The notes: generated by a model not told the origin, from the sequence alone. A DNA stretch of 64,000 bases from JAGXQV01 sp964505475 (GCA_964505475.1 CAZDIJ010000001.1:62001-126000), one strand, 5' to 3'; positions 26,098 through 36,786 are shown, counted from the stretch's first letter. Made by a program: numbers and translations.

Positions 26098-28056
26098 ATG
26101 ACCCCGAATAAATCCGCCACGCCGCAAGAAGACAGCTTGCGCGCCAGTCCCGGACTGCTCACCGAGCACGATATATTTCTGTTCAAGGAAGGCACCCATG
26201 CGCGCCTTTCCGAAAAGCTGGGCGCCCATCTCGTCAACCGGGACGGCCGCGACGGCGCGCACTTCGCGGTGTGGGCGCCGAATGCCAAGGCCGTATCGGT
26301 CATCGGCGACTTCAACGGCTGGGACAACGCCGCTCAGCCGCTATCGCCGCGAACGGACGGCTCCGGCATCTGGGAAGGCTTCGTGTCGGACATCGGCAGC
26401 GGCGCATGCTACAAATATCACATCGTTTCGCGCAGCCGGAACTACCGGGTCGATAAAGCCGACCCCTATGCCATGTTCGGCGAAGCGCCGCCCCGCACCG
26501 GTTCGCGCGTCTGGGACATGGCTTACGCCTGGAACGACGGGGAATGGATGGCGCGGCGGCGGGCGGCCAACGCGCTCGACGCGCCGATGTCGATTTACGA
26601 GGTGCACCTGGGTTCGTGGCGGCGAGCGCCGGAGGATGGCGACCGCTCCCTGAGCTACCGGGAGATCGCGCCGCTGCTGGCGGATCACGTGCGCGAACTG
26701 GGCTTCACCCACGTCGAACTGCTGCCGGTCACGGAACATCCGTTCTTCGGTTCCTGGGGTTACCAGACCACCGGTTATTTCGCCCCCACCGCGCGCCAGG
26801 GCACGCCGCAGGATTTCATGGCGCTGATCGACCACCTGCACCAGGCCGGCATCGGCGTGATCCTCGATTGGGTGCCGTCGCATTTCCCCAGCGACGAGCA
26901 CGGCCTCGCCTATTTCGACGGCACTTATTTGTTCGAGCATGCCGATCCGCGCCAGGGCTATCATCCCGAATGGAACAGCGCCATCTTCAACTATGGACGC
27001 AACGAAGTGCGCGCCTTCCTGATGTCCAGCGCCCTGTTCTGGCTCGACAAGTACCATGTCGATGGTCTGCGCGTCGATGGCGTCGCCTCGATGCTCTACC
27101 TCGACTACGGACGCAAGGAAGGCGAGTGGATTCCCAATGTCCACGGCGGGCGCGAAAATCTCGACGCCATGCACTTTCTGCGCGGCCTCAACGAAGCGGT
27201 GTACCGCGATCACCCGGATACCCTGACCATCGCCGAGGAATCCACCGCCTGGCCGATGGTGTCGCGCCCCACCTATGCCGGCGGGCTGGGCTTCGGGATG
27301 AAATGGAACATGGGCTGGATGCACGACACCCTGAAATATTTCCAGCAAGACCCGGTGTTCCGCAAATTTCACCATGAAAAACTCACCTTCAGCATCTGGT
27401 ATGCGTTTACCGAGAATTTCGTCCTGCCGCTGTCGCACGACGAGGTGGTGCACGGCAAGGGTTCGCTGATCGGCAAGATGCCGGGCGACGAATGGCAGCA
27501 GTTCGCCAATCTGCGCCTGCTCTACGGGCACATGTGGGCGCATCCCGGCAAGAAGCTCCTGTTCATGGGCGGCGAGTTTGGCCAGAAACGCGAATGGCAG
27601 CACGACGAAAGCCTGGAATGGCATGTCCTGCAATACCCGCTGCATGCCGGAATGCAGCGCTGGCTGGGCGACCTGAACCGCTGCTACCGCGCCGAAGCGG
27701 CGCTCCACGAGAAGGACTTTTCCGGCGACGGCTTCAGTTGGGTGGATTTTCACGACTGGGAAGAAAGCGTCGTCAGTTTCCTGCGCCATGGCCGCCGCCC
27801 CGAGGACAGCGTGCTGGTAATATGCAACTTCACGCCGGTGGTGCGGCAAAACTACCTCGTCGGCGTACCGCACGGCGGCTACTGGCGGGAAATAATCAAC
27901 AGCGACGCGGCCATCTACGGCGGCAGCGGCATCGGCAACCTGGGCGGAGCCGAAGCCTCGCCGGTGGCGGCGCAGGGGCACTATCACTCGCTCTCGCTGA
28001 CGCTGCCGCCGCTGGGAGTAGTCTATTTGAAGCGAACCGATGGAGGCGCAGCATGA
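26098..28056 (+). CDS. glgB: 1,4-alpha-glucan branching enzyme
   Basis: GlgB makes the alpha-1,6 branches of glycogen. The 652-residue protein has a CBM48 domain (about 45-140, FAVWAPNAKAVSVIGDFNGW), the GH13 barrel with nucleophile Asp327 (GLRVDGVASML), acid/base Glu380 (TIAEESTAWP) and LSHDEVVHGK, and a C-terminal beta domain. AGGAGG lies 8 bases before the ATG, so the long open frame upstream is not coding. It is the first gene of an eight-gene operon and overlaps glgE by 4 bases. Confidence 0.97.
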   Translation: MTPNKSATPQEDSLRASPGLLTEHDIFLFKEGTHARLSEKLGAHLVNRDGRDGAHFAVWAPNAKAVSVIGDFNGWDNAAQPLSPRTDGSGIWEGFVSDIGSGACYKYHIVSRSRNYRVDKADPYAMFGEAPPRTGSRVWDMAYAWNDGEWMARRRAANALDAPMSIYEVHLGSWRRAPEDGDRSLSYREIAPLLADHVRELGFTHVELLPVTEHPFFGSWGYQTTGYFAPTARQGTPQDFMALIDHLHQAGIGVILDWVPSHFPSDEHGLAYFDGTYLFEHADPRQGYHPEWNSAIFNYGRNEVRAFLMSSALFWLDKYHVDGLRVDGVASMLYLDYGRKEGEWIPNVHGGRENLDAMHFLRGLNEAVYRDHPDTLTIAEESTAWPMVSRPTYAGGLGFGMKWNMGWMHDTLKYFQQDPVFRKFHHEKLTFSIWYAFTENFVLPLSHDEVVHGKGSLIGKMPGDEWQQFANLRLLYGHMWAHPGKKLLFMGGEFGQKREWQHDESLEWHVLQYPLHAGMQRWLGDLNRCYRAEAALHEKDFSGDGFSWVDFHDWEESVVSFLRHGRRPEDSVLVICNFTPVVRQNYLVGVPHGGYWREIINSDAAIYGGSGIGNLGGAEASPVAAQGHYHSLSLTLPPLGVVYLKRTDGGAA

Positions 28057-30041
28057 CGACAGCCAACTTTCCCCAAGCCAGCCGCGCCCGCGCGGTGATC
28101 GAGCGGATCCGCCCCGAAATCGACGCCGGACGCTTCCCCGTCAAGCGCACCGTGGGCGAGGAAGTCCGGGTCGAGGCGGATGTCTTCGGCGACGGGCACG
28201 ACCAGTTGCGCTGCCTGCTGCGGCATCGTCCCGGCGGCTCCCACGAGTGGATCGAAGTCGCCATGACGCACGCCGGCAACGACTGCTGGCAGGCGCAATT
28301 CAGCGTCGCCACCCCGGGAAGGCACGAATACACCGTCATTGCCTGGGTAGACCGCTTCCTGACTTGGCGCCACGACCTGGCGCGGCGCAAGGATGCCGGC
28401 GACATCGCCGCCGCCCTCCAGGCCGGCGCCGCGCTGGCGGATGCCGCCGCCGCGCGCGCCGGCGGCGACGAGCGCCGCCTCGCGGAGTGGGCTGTCAAGC
28501 TGCGCGCCGCCACGCCCGAGGCCGGGCAGGCCATGGCGCAAAATGCGGACTTGGCCGCCCTCATGGCCGCGCATGCCGAACGGCTTTTCGTCAGCGAGTA
28601 CGGCCGCGTGCTGGAGGTGGTGGTCGATGTCGAGCGCGCGCGTTTTTCCACGTGGTACGAAATTTTCCCCCGTTCCTGCCGCGCCGCAAACGAAACCCAC
28701 GGCAGCTTCGCCGGCGTTGCGCAGCGGCTGCCGGACATCGCCGCGATGGGCTTCGACGTGCTCTACCTGCCACCCATCCACCCCATCGGCAAAAACTTCC
28801 GCAAGGGACCCAACAACAGCCTCGCCGCCGGCCCGGGCGACCCCGGCAGCCCCTGGGCCATCGGCGCCGCCGAAGGCGGCCACCGCGACATCCACCCCGA
28901 GCTGGGCAATGCCGCGGATTTTCGCAAGCTGGTCGTGGAAGCCCGCGCGCTCGGCATCGAAGTGGCGCTGGACATCGCCTTCCAGTGCTCGCCGGATCAC
29001 CCCTACGTGACCCGCCATCCCGAATGGTTCCGCCATCGCCCCGACGGCAGCATCCAGTACGCCGAAAATCCGCCCAAGAAGTACCAGGACATCTACCCCT
29101 TCGACTTCGAGAGCGACGACTGGCAGGCGCTGTGGAACGAACTGAAGGGCGTGGTGGATCACTGGATCGGCGAAGGCGTGCGCATCTTTCGCGTCGATAA
29201 TCCGCACACCAAACCCTTCCCCTTCTGGGAATGGCTGATCGGCGGCGTCAAGGCCGAGCACCCGGAGGTGATTTTTCTCGCCGAGGCCTTCACCCGGCCA
29301 AAGATCATGCACCGCCTGGCGAAACTCGGCTTCAGCCAGTCCTACACCTACTACACCTGGCGCAACACCCGGCAGGAACTGACCGACTATTTCACCGAAC
29401 TCGCCCGCCACGATTCCCGCGAATATTTCCGCCCCAATCTCTGGCCCAACACCCCGGACATCCTCCCCGAATTCCTGCAATACGGCGGCCGCCCCGCCTT
29501 TCTGCTGCGGGTGGCGCTGGCGGCGACCCTGGGCGCCAGCTACGGCGTCTACGGACCGGCCTACGAATTGATGGAGCGCCAGGCGCGCGAGCCGGGCGGC
29601 GAGGAATATCTGGATTCCGAGAAATACCAGTTGCGCCACTGGGATACCCAACGCCCCGACAGTCTGCGCGACTACATCGCCCGCCTCAACCGCATCCGCC
29701 GCGACAACCCGGCCTTGCAGTCGGACTGGAGCCTGCGCTTCCACGCCATCGACAACCCTCTGATGCTCTGCTACAGCAAGACGTCCGGCGACGACACTCT
29801 GGTGATGGTGGCCAACCTCGACCCGCACAATGTCCAGGCGGGCTGGATCGAGCTGCCGCTGGCGGAAATGGGAATGCCCGGCGACGCTCCCTACCAGGCG
29901 CACGATCTGCTTTCGGGCGCCCGTTTCCTCTGGCAGGGCGCGCGCAACTTCGTCCGCCTCGACCCGCAGGCCTCGCCGCTGCACATCCTGCGGCTGCGCC
30001 GCCGCCTGCGCAGCGAACGCGACTTCGACTATTTCCTTTAA
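28053..30041 (+). CDS. glgE: Alpha-1,4-glucan:maltose-1-phosphate maltosyltransferase
   Basis: GlgE extends alpha-1,4-glucans with maltose from maltose-1-phosphate. The 662-residue protein has an N-terminal beta/helical domain and a GH13_3 barrel with FSTWYEIFPRS, LPPIHPIGKNFRKGPNN, nucleophile Asp382 (FRVDNPHTKP), acid/base Glu411 (FLAEAFTRP) and Asp469 (NTPD). These positions track the Streptomyces GlgE residues Asp394, Glu423 and Asp480. Its substrate is made by the kinase half of the next gene. Confidence 0.96.
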   Translation: MTTANFPQASRARAVIERIRPEIDAGRFPVKRTVGEEVRVEADVFGDGHDQLRCLLRHRPGGSHEWIEVAMTHAGNDCWQAQFSVATPGRHEYTVIAWVDRFLTWRHDLARRKDAGDIAAALQAGAALADAAAARAGGDERRLAEWAVKLRAATPEAGQAMAQNADLAALMAAHAERLFVSEYGRVLEVVVDVERARFSTWYEIFPRSCRAANETHGSFAGVAQRLPDIAAMGFDVLYLPPIHPIGKNFRKGPNNSLAAGPGDPGSPWAIGAAEGGHRDIHPELGNAADFRKLVVEARALGIEVALDIAFQCSPDHPYVTRHPEWFRHRPDGSIQYAENPPKKYQDIYPFDFESDDWQALWNELKGVVDHWIGEGVRIFRVDNPHTKPFPFWEWLIGGVKAEHPEVIFLAEAFTRPKIMHRLAKLGFSQSYTYYTWRNTRQELTDYFTELARHDSREYFRPNLWPNTPDILPEFLQYGGRPAFLLRVALAATLGASYGVYGPAYELMERQAREPGGEEYLDSEKYQLRHWDTQRPDSLRDYIARLNRIRRDNPALQSDWSLRFHAIDNPLMLCYSKTSGDDTLVMVANLDPHNVQAGWIELPLAEMGMPGDAPYQAHDLLSGARFLWQGARNFVRLDPQASPLHILRLRRRLRSERDFDYFL

Positions 30042-30052
30042 GCGGAGGCATG

Positions 30053-33000
30053 ATGCATAAAACCAATGGCAATCACCACGCCGCCACTTCCCCCGCAGAC
30101 CTGGAGTGGGCAAACGATCCCCTCTGGTATCAGGATGCGATCATTTACGAACTGCACGTCAAGGCGTTTTACGACAAAAACGACGACGGCATCGGCGACT
30201 TCAAGGGACTCACCGAAAAACTCGACTACATCCAGGATCTGGGCGTCAACACCCTGTGGCTGCTGCCTTTCTACCCCTCGCCGATGCGCGACGACGGCTA
30301 TGACATCTCCGACTACCACAACGTCGATCCAAGCTACGGGAACCGCGCCGACGTCCGCAACTTCGTGCGCGAGGCGCACCGCCGCGGACTCAAGGTCATC
30401 ACCGAACTGGTCATCAACCACACTTCCGACCAGCACCCCTGGTTCCAGGCCGCGCGCCGCGCCCCCCCCGGCTCGAAAAAACGCGATTTCTACGTCTGGT
30501 CGGATACCGATAAAAAATTCCCCGAGACCCGCATCATCTTCACCGACTCGGAAAAATCCAACTGGGCCTGGGACGAAGTGGCCGGCGCCTACTACTGGCA
30601 CCGTTTCTTCTCTCACCAGCCCGACCTCAACCACAACAATCCGCTGGTGGTCAAGGCGGTGATCCGCATCATGCGCTTCTGGCTCGACTGCGGCGTGGAC
30701 GGCCTGCGCCTGGACGCCATTCCCTACCTATGCGTGCGCGAAGGCACCAGCAACGAAAACCTCGCCGAAACCCATGCCGTCATCAAGCAAATCCGCGCCG
30801 TCATCGACGCACGCTACAAGAACCGCATGCTGCTCGCCGAGGCCAACCAATGGCCCGAGGATGTGCGCGAGTATTTCGGCGATGGCGACGAATGCCACAT
30901 GGCCTACAATTTCCCGGTCATGCCGCGCATTTTCATGGCCGTGGCGCAGGAAGACCGCCACCCCATCATCGACATCATGCAGCAGACGCCGGACATCCCC
31001 GGCAATTGCCAGTGGGCTATTTTCCTGCGCAACCACGACGAACTGACTCTGGAAATGGTCACCAAGCGCGAGCGCGACTACATGTACCAAATGTACGCCG
31101 CCGACCCGCGCATGCGCGTCAACGTCGGCATCCGCCGCCGTCTGGCGCCGCTGATGGACAACAACCGCGACAAGATCGAGCTGGTGAATTTCCTGCTCAT
31201 GACCCTGCCGGGATCGCCGATCATGTACTACGGCGACGAAATCGGCATGGGCGACAACATCTACCTGGGCGACCGCAACGGCGTGCGCACTCCGATGCAA
31301 TGGAGTCCCGACCGCAACGCCGGTTTTTCCAAGGCCGATCCCCAGCGGCTCTACCTGCCGCCCAACATGGACCCAATCTACGGCTACGAGGCCGTCAACG
31401 TCGAAGCTCAGGCGCGCAACCCTTCCTCGCTGCTGCACTGGACCAAGCGGCTCATCGCCGTGCGCAAGAACTACAAGGCTTTCGGCCGCGGCAGCATGAA
31501 ACTCCTGGAACCCGGCAACCGCAAGATCCTCGCCTATGTGCGCGAATGGGAAAACGAAACGCTGCTGTGCGTGGTCAACCTCTCGCGCACCGCCCAGCCG
31601 GTCGAACTCGACCTCTCCGCCTTCAAGGGGCGGGTGCCGGTGGAACTGCTCGGGCGCTCCGCCTTTCCGCCCATCGGCGAGTTGCCCTACCTGCTGACCC
31701 TCAAGGGTTACGGCACCTACGGGTTCCGCCTCGCCACCGATGTCGAGGTGCCTTACTGGCACGAAGAGCGTCTGGCGCGGACGGAACTGCCGGTGCTGGT
31801 GCTCACCGAGGGCTGGCTGACCTTCTCCGGCGGCCGCGCCAGCGCCACCACGGTGCGCCGCGCCATCGCCGCCACCGCCCAGGAGTTGCTCCAGCACAAG
31901 GTGCTGGCGCCCTACATCGCCAGCAAGCGCTGGTTCGCCGCCAAGGGACACGCCATCGAGCGCATCGAGATACGGGAACAGGGCGAGATGAATACCGCCC
32001 AAGGCAGTTGGCTGCTCACCCTCATCGAAGTCCATTGCGCCGGCCTGGCGCCCCAGACTTATTTCCTGCCCATGGCGATCTGCTGGGAGGACGACACCGG
32101 CGAGGAAAACCTCCATGCGCTGGCGCCCTGGACGCTGGCGCGGGTGCGGCAAAAGGATCGCACCGGCATCCTTTACGGCGCTTTCGGCGACGACCGCTTC
32201 TGCCGCGCGCTGGTTCAGGGCATAGGCCAGAACCTCGATCTCCCGCTGGGCAAGGGACGAATCGAATTCCGCGCCGGCAGCCGCTTCGCCGAGCTGGAAA
32301 GCGGCATCGGCGAAGCGGTGCGCCATCCGGCGCTGGAACAAAGCAACACCGCGGTTTATTTCGGCAACCGGCTCTTCCTCAAGGGCTACCGCCGCCTCCA
32401 GCCCGGCACCAACCCGGAGGTGGAAGTGGGGCGTTTCCTCACCGAAGAGTCGCCCTTCGCGCATATCGTGCCCGTCGCCGGCGCCGTGGAATTCCACCGC
32501 GCCGACGGCCAGACCATGACCTTGGCGCTGCTCCAGGAGTACGTGGAGAACCAGGGGACGGGCTGGAACCACGCGGTGGACTACCTCGAGCGCTTCCTCG
32601 CCGAGCATCTGGCCGACCTGGCGCCGCATCCGGCGGAATCCGGGGCTAGCCCCCACGGCTATTTCCTCGCCCTGATGGACGTGCTTGGCCGCCGCACCGC
32701 CGAACTGCACCGCGCCTTCTGCCGCTCCACCGGCAACGCCGCCTTCGAACCGGAGCCGGTCACGGCGGCAGACCTCGCCGCCTGGTCGGCGCAACTGCAC
32801 GCCGAGGCCGTCGCCACGCTCGACGATCTGGAAAGCCGCCGCGGCAGCCTATCGGCGGAACTGGGCACGGCCTGCGACCACCTGCTGTCGCTGCGTCCCG
32901 TGCTGCTCGAACGGATTTCGCCGCACGCCCTGGCGGGGATTTCCGCCGCCAAGATGCGCTACCACGGCGATTACCACCTCGGCCAGGTATTGCTGGTGGA

Positions 33001-33424
33001 AAACGATTTCATCATCACCGACTTCGAGGGCGAGCCGGCGCGGCCGCTGGAAGCACGCCGCCAGAAACATTCGCCGCTGCGCGATGTCGCCGGCATGCTG
33101 CGTTCCTTCAGCTACGTCTCGGCGCTGGCGACCAACCGCACCACCACCGAGCGCCCCGCCGACCGCCACCGCCTCGGCCCCCTGGTGCAAGCCTGGGAAA
33201 CCGAAGCCGGCGCGGCCTTCCTCGACGGCTACCGCGCCGTCATCCAGGGCTGTCCGGCCTGGCCGGCGGACACCGCCGCGACGGAGCGGCTGATCGAATT
33301 TTTCATCATCGAAAAAGCCCTCTACGAAATGCGCTATGAAATGGACAACCGCCCCGACTGGCTGTCCATCCCGCTCTTCAGCCTGCTCAGAACGCTCGAT
33401 CATCCACAAGGAGAACTATCATGA
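30053..33424 (+). CDS. treS: Trehalose synthase-maltokinase fusion
   Basis: This 1123-residue bifunctional enzyme starts with TreS (about 1-560), which interconverts trehalose and maltose; nucleophile Asp221 (LRLDAIPYL), Glu263 (LLAEANQWPEDV) and RNHDELT are present. The second half (about 570-1123) is maltokinase (Pep2), which makes maltose-1-phosphate from ATP and maltose; ASKRWFAAKG starts the domain and YHGDYHLGQVLL plus ITDFEGEPARPLEARR form the kinase catalytic core. The ATG at 30053 is preferred over 30050 for spacing from GGAGG. The fusion is known in other bacteria and channels trehalose to GlgE. Confidence 0.95.
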   Translation: MHKTNGNHHAATSPADLEWANDPLWYQDAIIYELHVKAFYDKNDDGIGDFKGLTEKLDYIQDLGVNTLWLLPFYPSPMRDDGYDISDYHNVDPSYGNRADVRNFVREAHRRGLKVITELVINHTSDQHPWFQAARRAPPGSKKRDFYVWSDTDKKFPETRIIFTDSEKSNWAWDEVAGAYYWHRFFSHQPDLNHNNPLVVKAVIRIMRFWLDCGVDGLRLDAIPYLCVREGTSNENLAETHAVIKQIRAVIDARYKNRMLLAEANQWPEDVREYFGDGDECHMAYNFPVMPRIFMAVAQEDRHPIIDIMQQTPDIPGNCQWAIFLRNHDELTLEMVTKRERDYMYQMYAADPRMRVNVGIRRRLAPLMDNNRDKIELVNFLLMTLPGSPIMYYGDEIGMGDNIYLGDRNGVRTPMQWSPDRNAGFSKADPQRLYLPPNMDPIYGYEAVNVEAQARNPSSLLHWTKRLIAVRKNYKAFGRGSMKLLEPGNRKILAYVREWENETLLCVVNLSRTAQPVELDLSAFKGRVPVELLGRSAFPPIGELPYLLTLKGYGTYGFRLATDVEVPYWHEERLARTELPVLVLTEGWLTFSGGRASATTVRRAIAATAQELLQHKVLAPYIASKRWFAAKGHAIERIEIREQGEMNTAQGSWLLTLIEVHCAGLAPQTYFLPMAICWEDDTGEENLHALAPWTLARVRQKDRTGILYGAFGDDRFCRALVQGIGQNLDLPLGKGRIEFRAGSRFAELESGIGEAVRHPALEQSNTAVYFGNRLFLKGYRRLQPGTNPEVEVGRFLTEESPFAHIVPVAGAVEFHRADGQTMTLALLQEYVENQGTGWNHAVDYLERFLAEHLADLAPHPAESGASPHGYFLALMDVLGRRTAELHRAFCRSTGNAAFEPEPVTAADLAAWSAQLHAEAVATLDDLESRRGSLSAELGTACDHLLSLRPVLLERISPHALAGISAAKMRYHGDYHLGQVLLVENDFIITDFEGEPARPLEARRQKHSPLRDVAGMLRSFSYVSALATNRTTTERPADRHRLGPLVQAWETEAGAAFLDGYRAVIQGCPAWPADTAATERLIEFFIIEKALYEMRYEMDNRPDWLSIPLFSLLRTLDHPQGELS

Positions 33425-34644
33425 AAGTGCTCGCCATGGTGCTGGCCGGTGGCCAGGGTTCCCGCCTGCACCCCCTCACGGCAGACCGTTCCAAGCCGGC
33501 GGTGCCCTTCGGCAGCCGCTACCGCATCGCCGATTTCGTCCTCAGCAACCTGGTGAATTCGGAAATCCGCGGCATCTACCTGCTGGTGCAATACAAGTCC
33601 CAGTCGCTGATCGAGCATGTGAACAAGGCCTGGGGACATACCCATACCTGCCCCGGCCAGTTCGTCACCGTCGTGCCGCCGCAGATGCGCGAAGGGCAGG
33701 AATGGTTCCAGGGCACGTCCGACGCCGTGTTCCAGAACATCAACCTGATCGAGCGCCACGCCCCCGACATGGTCGCGGTATTCGGCGCCGACCACATCTA
33801 CCGCATGGACGTGCGGCAGATGGCCGATTTCCACCAGCAAAGCTCGGCGCACGTGTCGGTGGCGGCGCTGCCCGTGCCGCTGGCCGAGGCTTCCGCCTTC
33901 GGCATCATCGACGCCGACGCGCGGGGGCGCATCCGCGGCTTCCTGGAAAAACCAGCCAATCCGCCCGCCATTCCCTCCGACCCGAAGTGCGCCTACGGCT
34001 CGATGGGCAACTACCTGTTCAACACCGATGTCCTACTGGCGGCGCTGCGCGAGGCGAAGGAGCGCGGCGAACACGATTTCGGCCACCATATCCTGCCGCG
34101 CCTCATCCACAGCCACCAGGTGTTCGCCTACAATTTCGCCGACAACCGCATCCCCGGCATCTCGGACTACGAGGAACAACCCTATTGGCGCGATGTCGGC
34201 ACCATCGACGCCTATTACGCCGCCCACCACGACGTACTGGGCGGACAGCCGCGCTTCAACCTCTTCAACCCGCAGTGGTTCATCAATTCCAGCAATTACC
34301 AGGGACCGGCGCCGCGCATCGTCTCGGGCGAGATACAGGACAGCGCCATCGGCGCCGGCACCCTGATTAAGGGCGCGCGCATCCGCAATTCGATCCTGCG
34401 CCGCGAAGTGATCGTGGAGGAGGATGTCGAGATCGAGGACTGCGTCATCATGGACTACACCGTCATCCGCCGCGGCGCGCGCCTCAAGCGCGTCATCATC
34501 GACCGTTACAACGAGATCGCGCCGCACAGCCATATCGGCTTCGACGCGGCGGCCGACCGCGCCCGCTACACCGTCAGCGAAAACGGCGTGGTGGTGCTGG
34601 CCAAGGGACCCGACGTGCCGGATGTCACCCGTTACCGCATATAG
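33421..34644 (+). CDS. glgC: Glucose-1-phosphate adenylyltransferase
   Basis: GlgC makes ADP-glucose for glycogen synthesis. The 407-residue protein has the nucleotidyltransferase start LAGGQGSRLHPLTADRSKPAVPFG, the FGADHIYRMD catalytic block, the Glc-1-P site (FLEKP), and a C-terminal left-handed beta-helix with hexapeptide repeats. It overlaps the treS-mak stop by 4 bases (ATGA). No ADP-glucose-using synthase gene follows, unlike the usual glgC-glgA pairing. Confidence 0.96.
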   Translation: MKVLAMVLAGGQGSRLHPLTADRSKPAVPFGSRYRIADFVLSNLVNSEIRGIYLLVQYKSQSLIEHVNKAWGHTHTCPGQFVTVVPPQMREGQEWFQGTSDAVFQNINLIERHAPDMVAVFGADHIYRMDVRQMADFHQQSSAHVSVAALPVPLAEASAFGIIDADARGRIRGFLEKPANPPAIPSDPKCAYGSMGNYLFNTDVLLAALREAKERGEHDFGHHILPRLIHSHQVFAYNFADNRIPGISDYEEQPYWRDVGTIDAYYAAHHDVLGGQPRFNLFNPQWFINSSNYQGPAPRIVSGEIQDSAIGAGTLIKGARIRNSILRREVIVEEDVEIEDCVIMDYTVIRRGARLKRVIIDRYNEIAPHSHIGFDAAADRARYTVSENGVVVLAKGPDVPDVTRYRI

Positions 34645-34653
34645 GAGAATTCC

Positions 34654-36786
34654 ATGAACCTACCGATCAGCGCCGTCTGGCCCGGCGCCCCTTTTCCGCG
34701 CGGCGCCAACTGGGACGGAGAAGGCGTCAACTTCGCACTTTTTTCGGAAAACGCGGAGCGCGTCGAACTCTGCCTGTTCGACCCCAGCGGGCGGCGCGAA
34801 ATCCAGCGCATCGAATTGCGCGAGCGCACCGACCTGATCTGGCATTGCTACCTGCCCGAAGCGCGTCCCGGCCTGCTCTACGGCTACCGCGTGCACGGCC
34901 CCTACGACCCGGCGCGCGGCCACCGCTTCAACCCCAACAAGCTGCTGATCGAACCCTACGCCAAGGACATCGTCGGCCAGGTGCGCTGGAGCGACGCCCA
35001 TTTCGGCTACAAGATCGGCCACCGCCGCGGGGATCTGTCCTTCGACCGGCGCGACAACGCCCCCGGCATGCCCAAGTGCCGGGTCGTCGATCCGGCCTTT
35101 ACCTGGGGCGAGGATAAGTCGCCGCGCGTCCCCTGGGCGGACATGGTGGTGTACGAACTGCACGTGCGCGGCCTCACCAAGAACCACCCGGACATTCCGC
35201 CGCCGCTGCGCGGCACCTATGCAGGCCTGGCGACCGCGCCGATGATCGACCACCTCAAGCGCCTCGGCGTCACCTCGGTGGAACTGATGCCGGTGCATGC
35301 CTTCATCGACGACCGCCACCTGGTCGAGCGCGGCCTTTCCAACTACTGGGGCTACAACTCCATCGGCTTCTTCGCGCCGGATCACCGCTTCAGTTCCAGC
35401 GGCGTGGTGAGCGAGTTCAAGACCATGGTCAAGACCTTGCACTCGAACGGCATCGAAGTGATTCTCGACGTGGTCTACAACCATACCGCCGAGGGCAACC
35501 ATTTCGGACCGACGCTGTCCTTCCGCGGCATCGACAACGCCTCCTATTACCGGCTGGTCGGCGACGATCCGCGCTACTACATGGATTACACCGGCTGCGG
35601 CAATACGCTCAACCTGCAACAGCCGCGCGTGCTCCAACTCATCATGGACTCGCTGCGCTACTGGGTGCTGGAGATGCACGTCGACGGCTTCCGCTTCGAC
35701 CTGGCCTCGGCGCTGGCGCGCGAACTGCACGAAGTCAACCGCCTCGGCGCCTTCTTCGACATCCTGGTGCAGGATCCGGTGCTGTCCCAGGTCAAGCTCA
35801 TCGCCGAACCCTGGGACCTGGGCGAGGGCGGCTACCAGGTGGGCAATTTCCCGGCCGGCTGGGGCGAGTGGAACGACCACTACCGCGACACCATGCGCGC
35901 CTACTGGAAGGGCGACGGCGGCCTGATCGGCGACTTCGCGCGGCGCCTCACCGGCTCCAGCGACTTCTACGACCACAGCGGCCGCAAGCCCTACGCCAGC
36001 GTGAACTTTATCACCGCCCACGACGGCTATACCCTGCACGACCTGGTGAGCTACAACGGCAAGCACAACGAGGCCAACGGCGAGGACAACCGCGACGGCA
36101 CCGACAACAACAACTCCTGGAACTGCGGCGCCGAGGGTGATACCGAGGATGCCGCCATCAACGCGCTGCGCGCGCGGCAGAAGCGCAACCTGCTGGCGAC
36201 CCTGCTGTTCTCCCAGGGCGTGCCGATGCTGGTGGCCGGCGACGAGATGGGACGCACCCAGCACGGCAACAACAACGCCTACTGCCAGGATAACGAAATC
36301 AGTTGGGTGAATTGGAAACTTTCCCCCGCCGATCAGGAATTCCTCGCCTTCGCGCAGAGGGTCATCGCCCTGCGGCGCGAGCACCCGGTATTCCGCCGCC
36401 GCAACTTCTTCCAGGGGCGCGCCATCCACGGCTCGGGCACCAAGGACATCCACTGGTTCAAACCGGACGGCAACGAGATGAACGACGACGAGTGGGCGCA
36501 CGATTTCGCCCGCAGCCTCGGCGTCTACCTGGCCGGCGAGGCCATGCAGGAGAGCGACCGGCGCGGCCGGCCGATCCGCGACGACAATTTCCTGCTGCTC
36601 TTCAACAGCCACCACGAAGCGATCCCTTTCAGTCTGCCATTGCTGTGCGAGAGCGGCGATTGGAAATGCCTGCTCGACACCCACCTCGACAGCGGCCTGG
36701 AAGCCGAAGGCCAATTCCAGGATGGCGACACCTATACCCTGGAAGCCCGTTCGCTCGCCCTCTTCGTACAAAGGAAGTCCACATGA
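34654..36786 (+). CDS. glgX: Glycogen debranching enzyme
   Basis: GlgX is an isoamylase-type enzyme that removes short side chains from phosphorylase-limited glycogen. The 710-residue protein has a CBM48 N-terminus (PFPRGANWDGEGVNFALFSENAERVELCLF), a GH13_11 barrel with nucleophile Asp349 (GFRFDLASALAR), acid/base Glu385 (LIAEPWDLGEGGYQVG) and NFITAHDGYTLHDLVSYN, and a C-terminal beta domain. Its stop overlaps treZ by 4 bases. Products are substrates for the MalQ and TreY/TreZ enzymes next door. Confidence 0.95.
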   Translation: MNLPISAVWPGAPFPRGANWDGEGVNFALFSENAERVELCLFDPSGRREIQRIELRERTDLIWHCYLPEARPGLLYGYRVHGPYDPARGHRFNPNKLLIEPYAKDIVGQVRWSDAHFGYKIGHRRGDLSFDRRDNAPGMPKCRVVDPAFTWGEDKSPRVPWADMVVYELHVRGLTKNHPDIPPPLRGTYAGLATAPMIDHLKRLGVTSVELMPVHAFIDDRHLVERGLSNYWGYNSIGFFAPDHRFSSSGVVSEFKTMVKTLHSNGIEVILDVVYNHTAEGNHFGPTLSFRGIDNASYYRLVGDDPRYYMDYTGCGNTLNLQQPRVLQLIMDSLRYWVLEMHVDGFRFDLASALARELHEVNRLGAFFDILVQDPVLSQVKLIAEPWDLGEGGYQVGNFPAGWGEWNDHYRDTMRAYWKGDGGLIGDFARRLTGSSDFYDHSGRKPYASVNFITAHDGYTLHDLVSYNGKHNEANGEDNRDGTDNNNSWNCGAEGDTEDAAINALRARQKRNLLATLLFSQGVPMLVAGDEMGRTQHGNNNAYCQDNEISWVNWKLSPADQEFLAFAQRVIALRREHPVFRRRNFFQGRAIHGSGTKDIHWFKPDGNEMNDDEWAHDFARSLGVYLAGEAMQESDRRGRPIRDDNFLLLFNSHHEAIPFSLPLLCESGDWKCLLDTHLDSGLEAEGQFQDGDTYTLEARSLALFVQRKST

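Noticed and set aside
26341..27987. 548-codon open frame antisense to glgB
   Set aside because: It is a shadow of the branching enzyme; the sense frame has all GH13 motifs.
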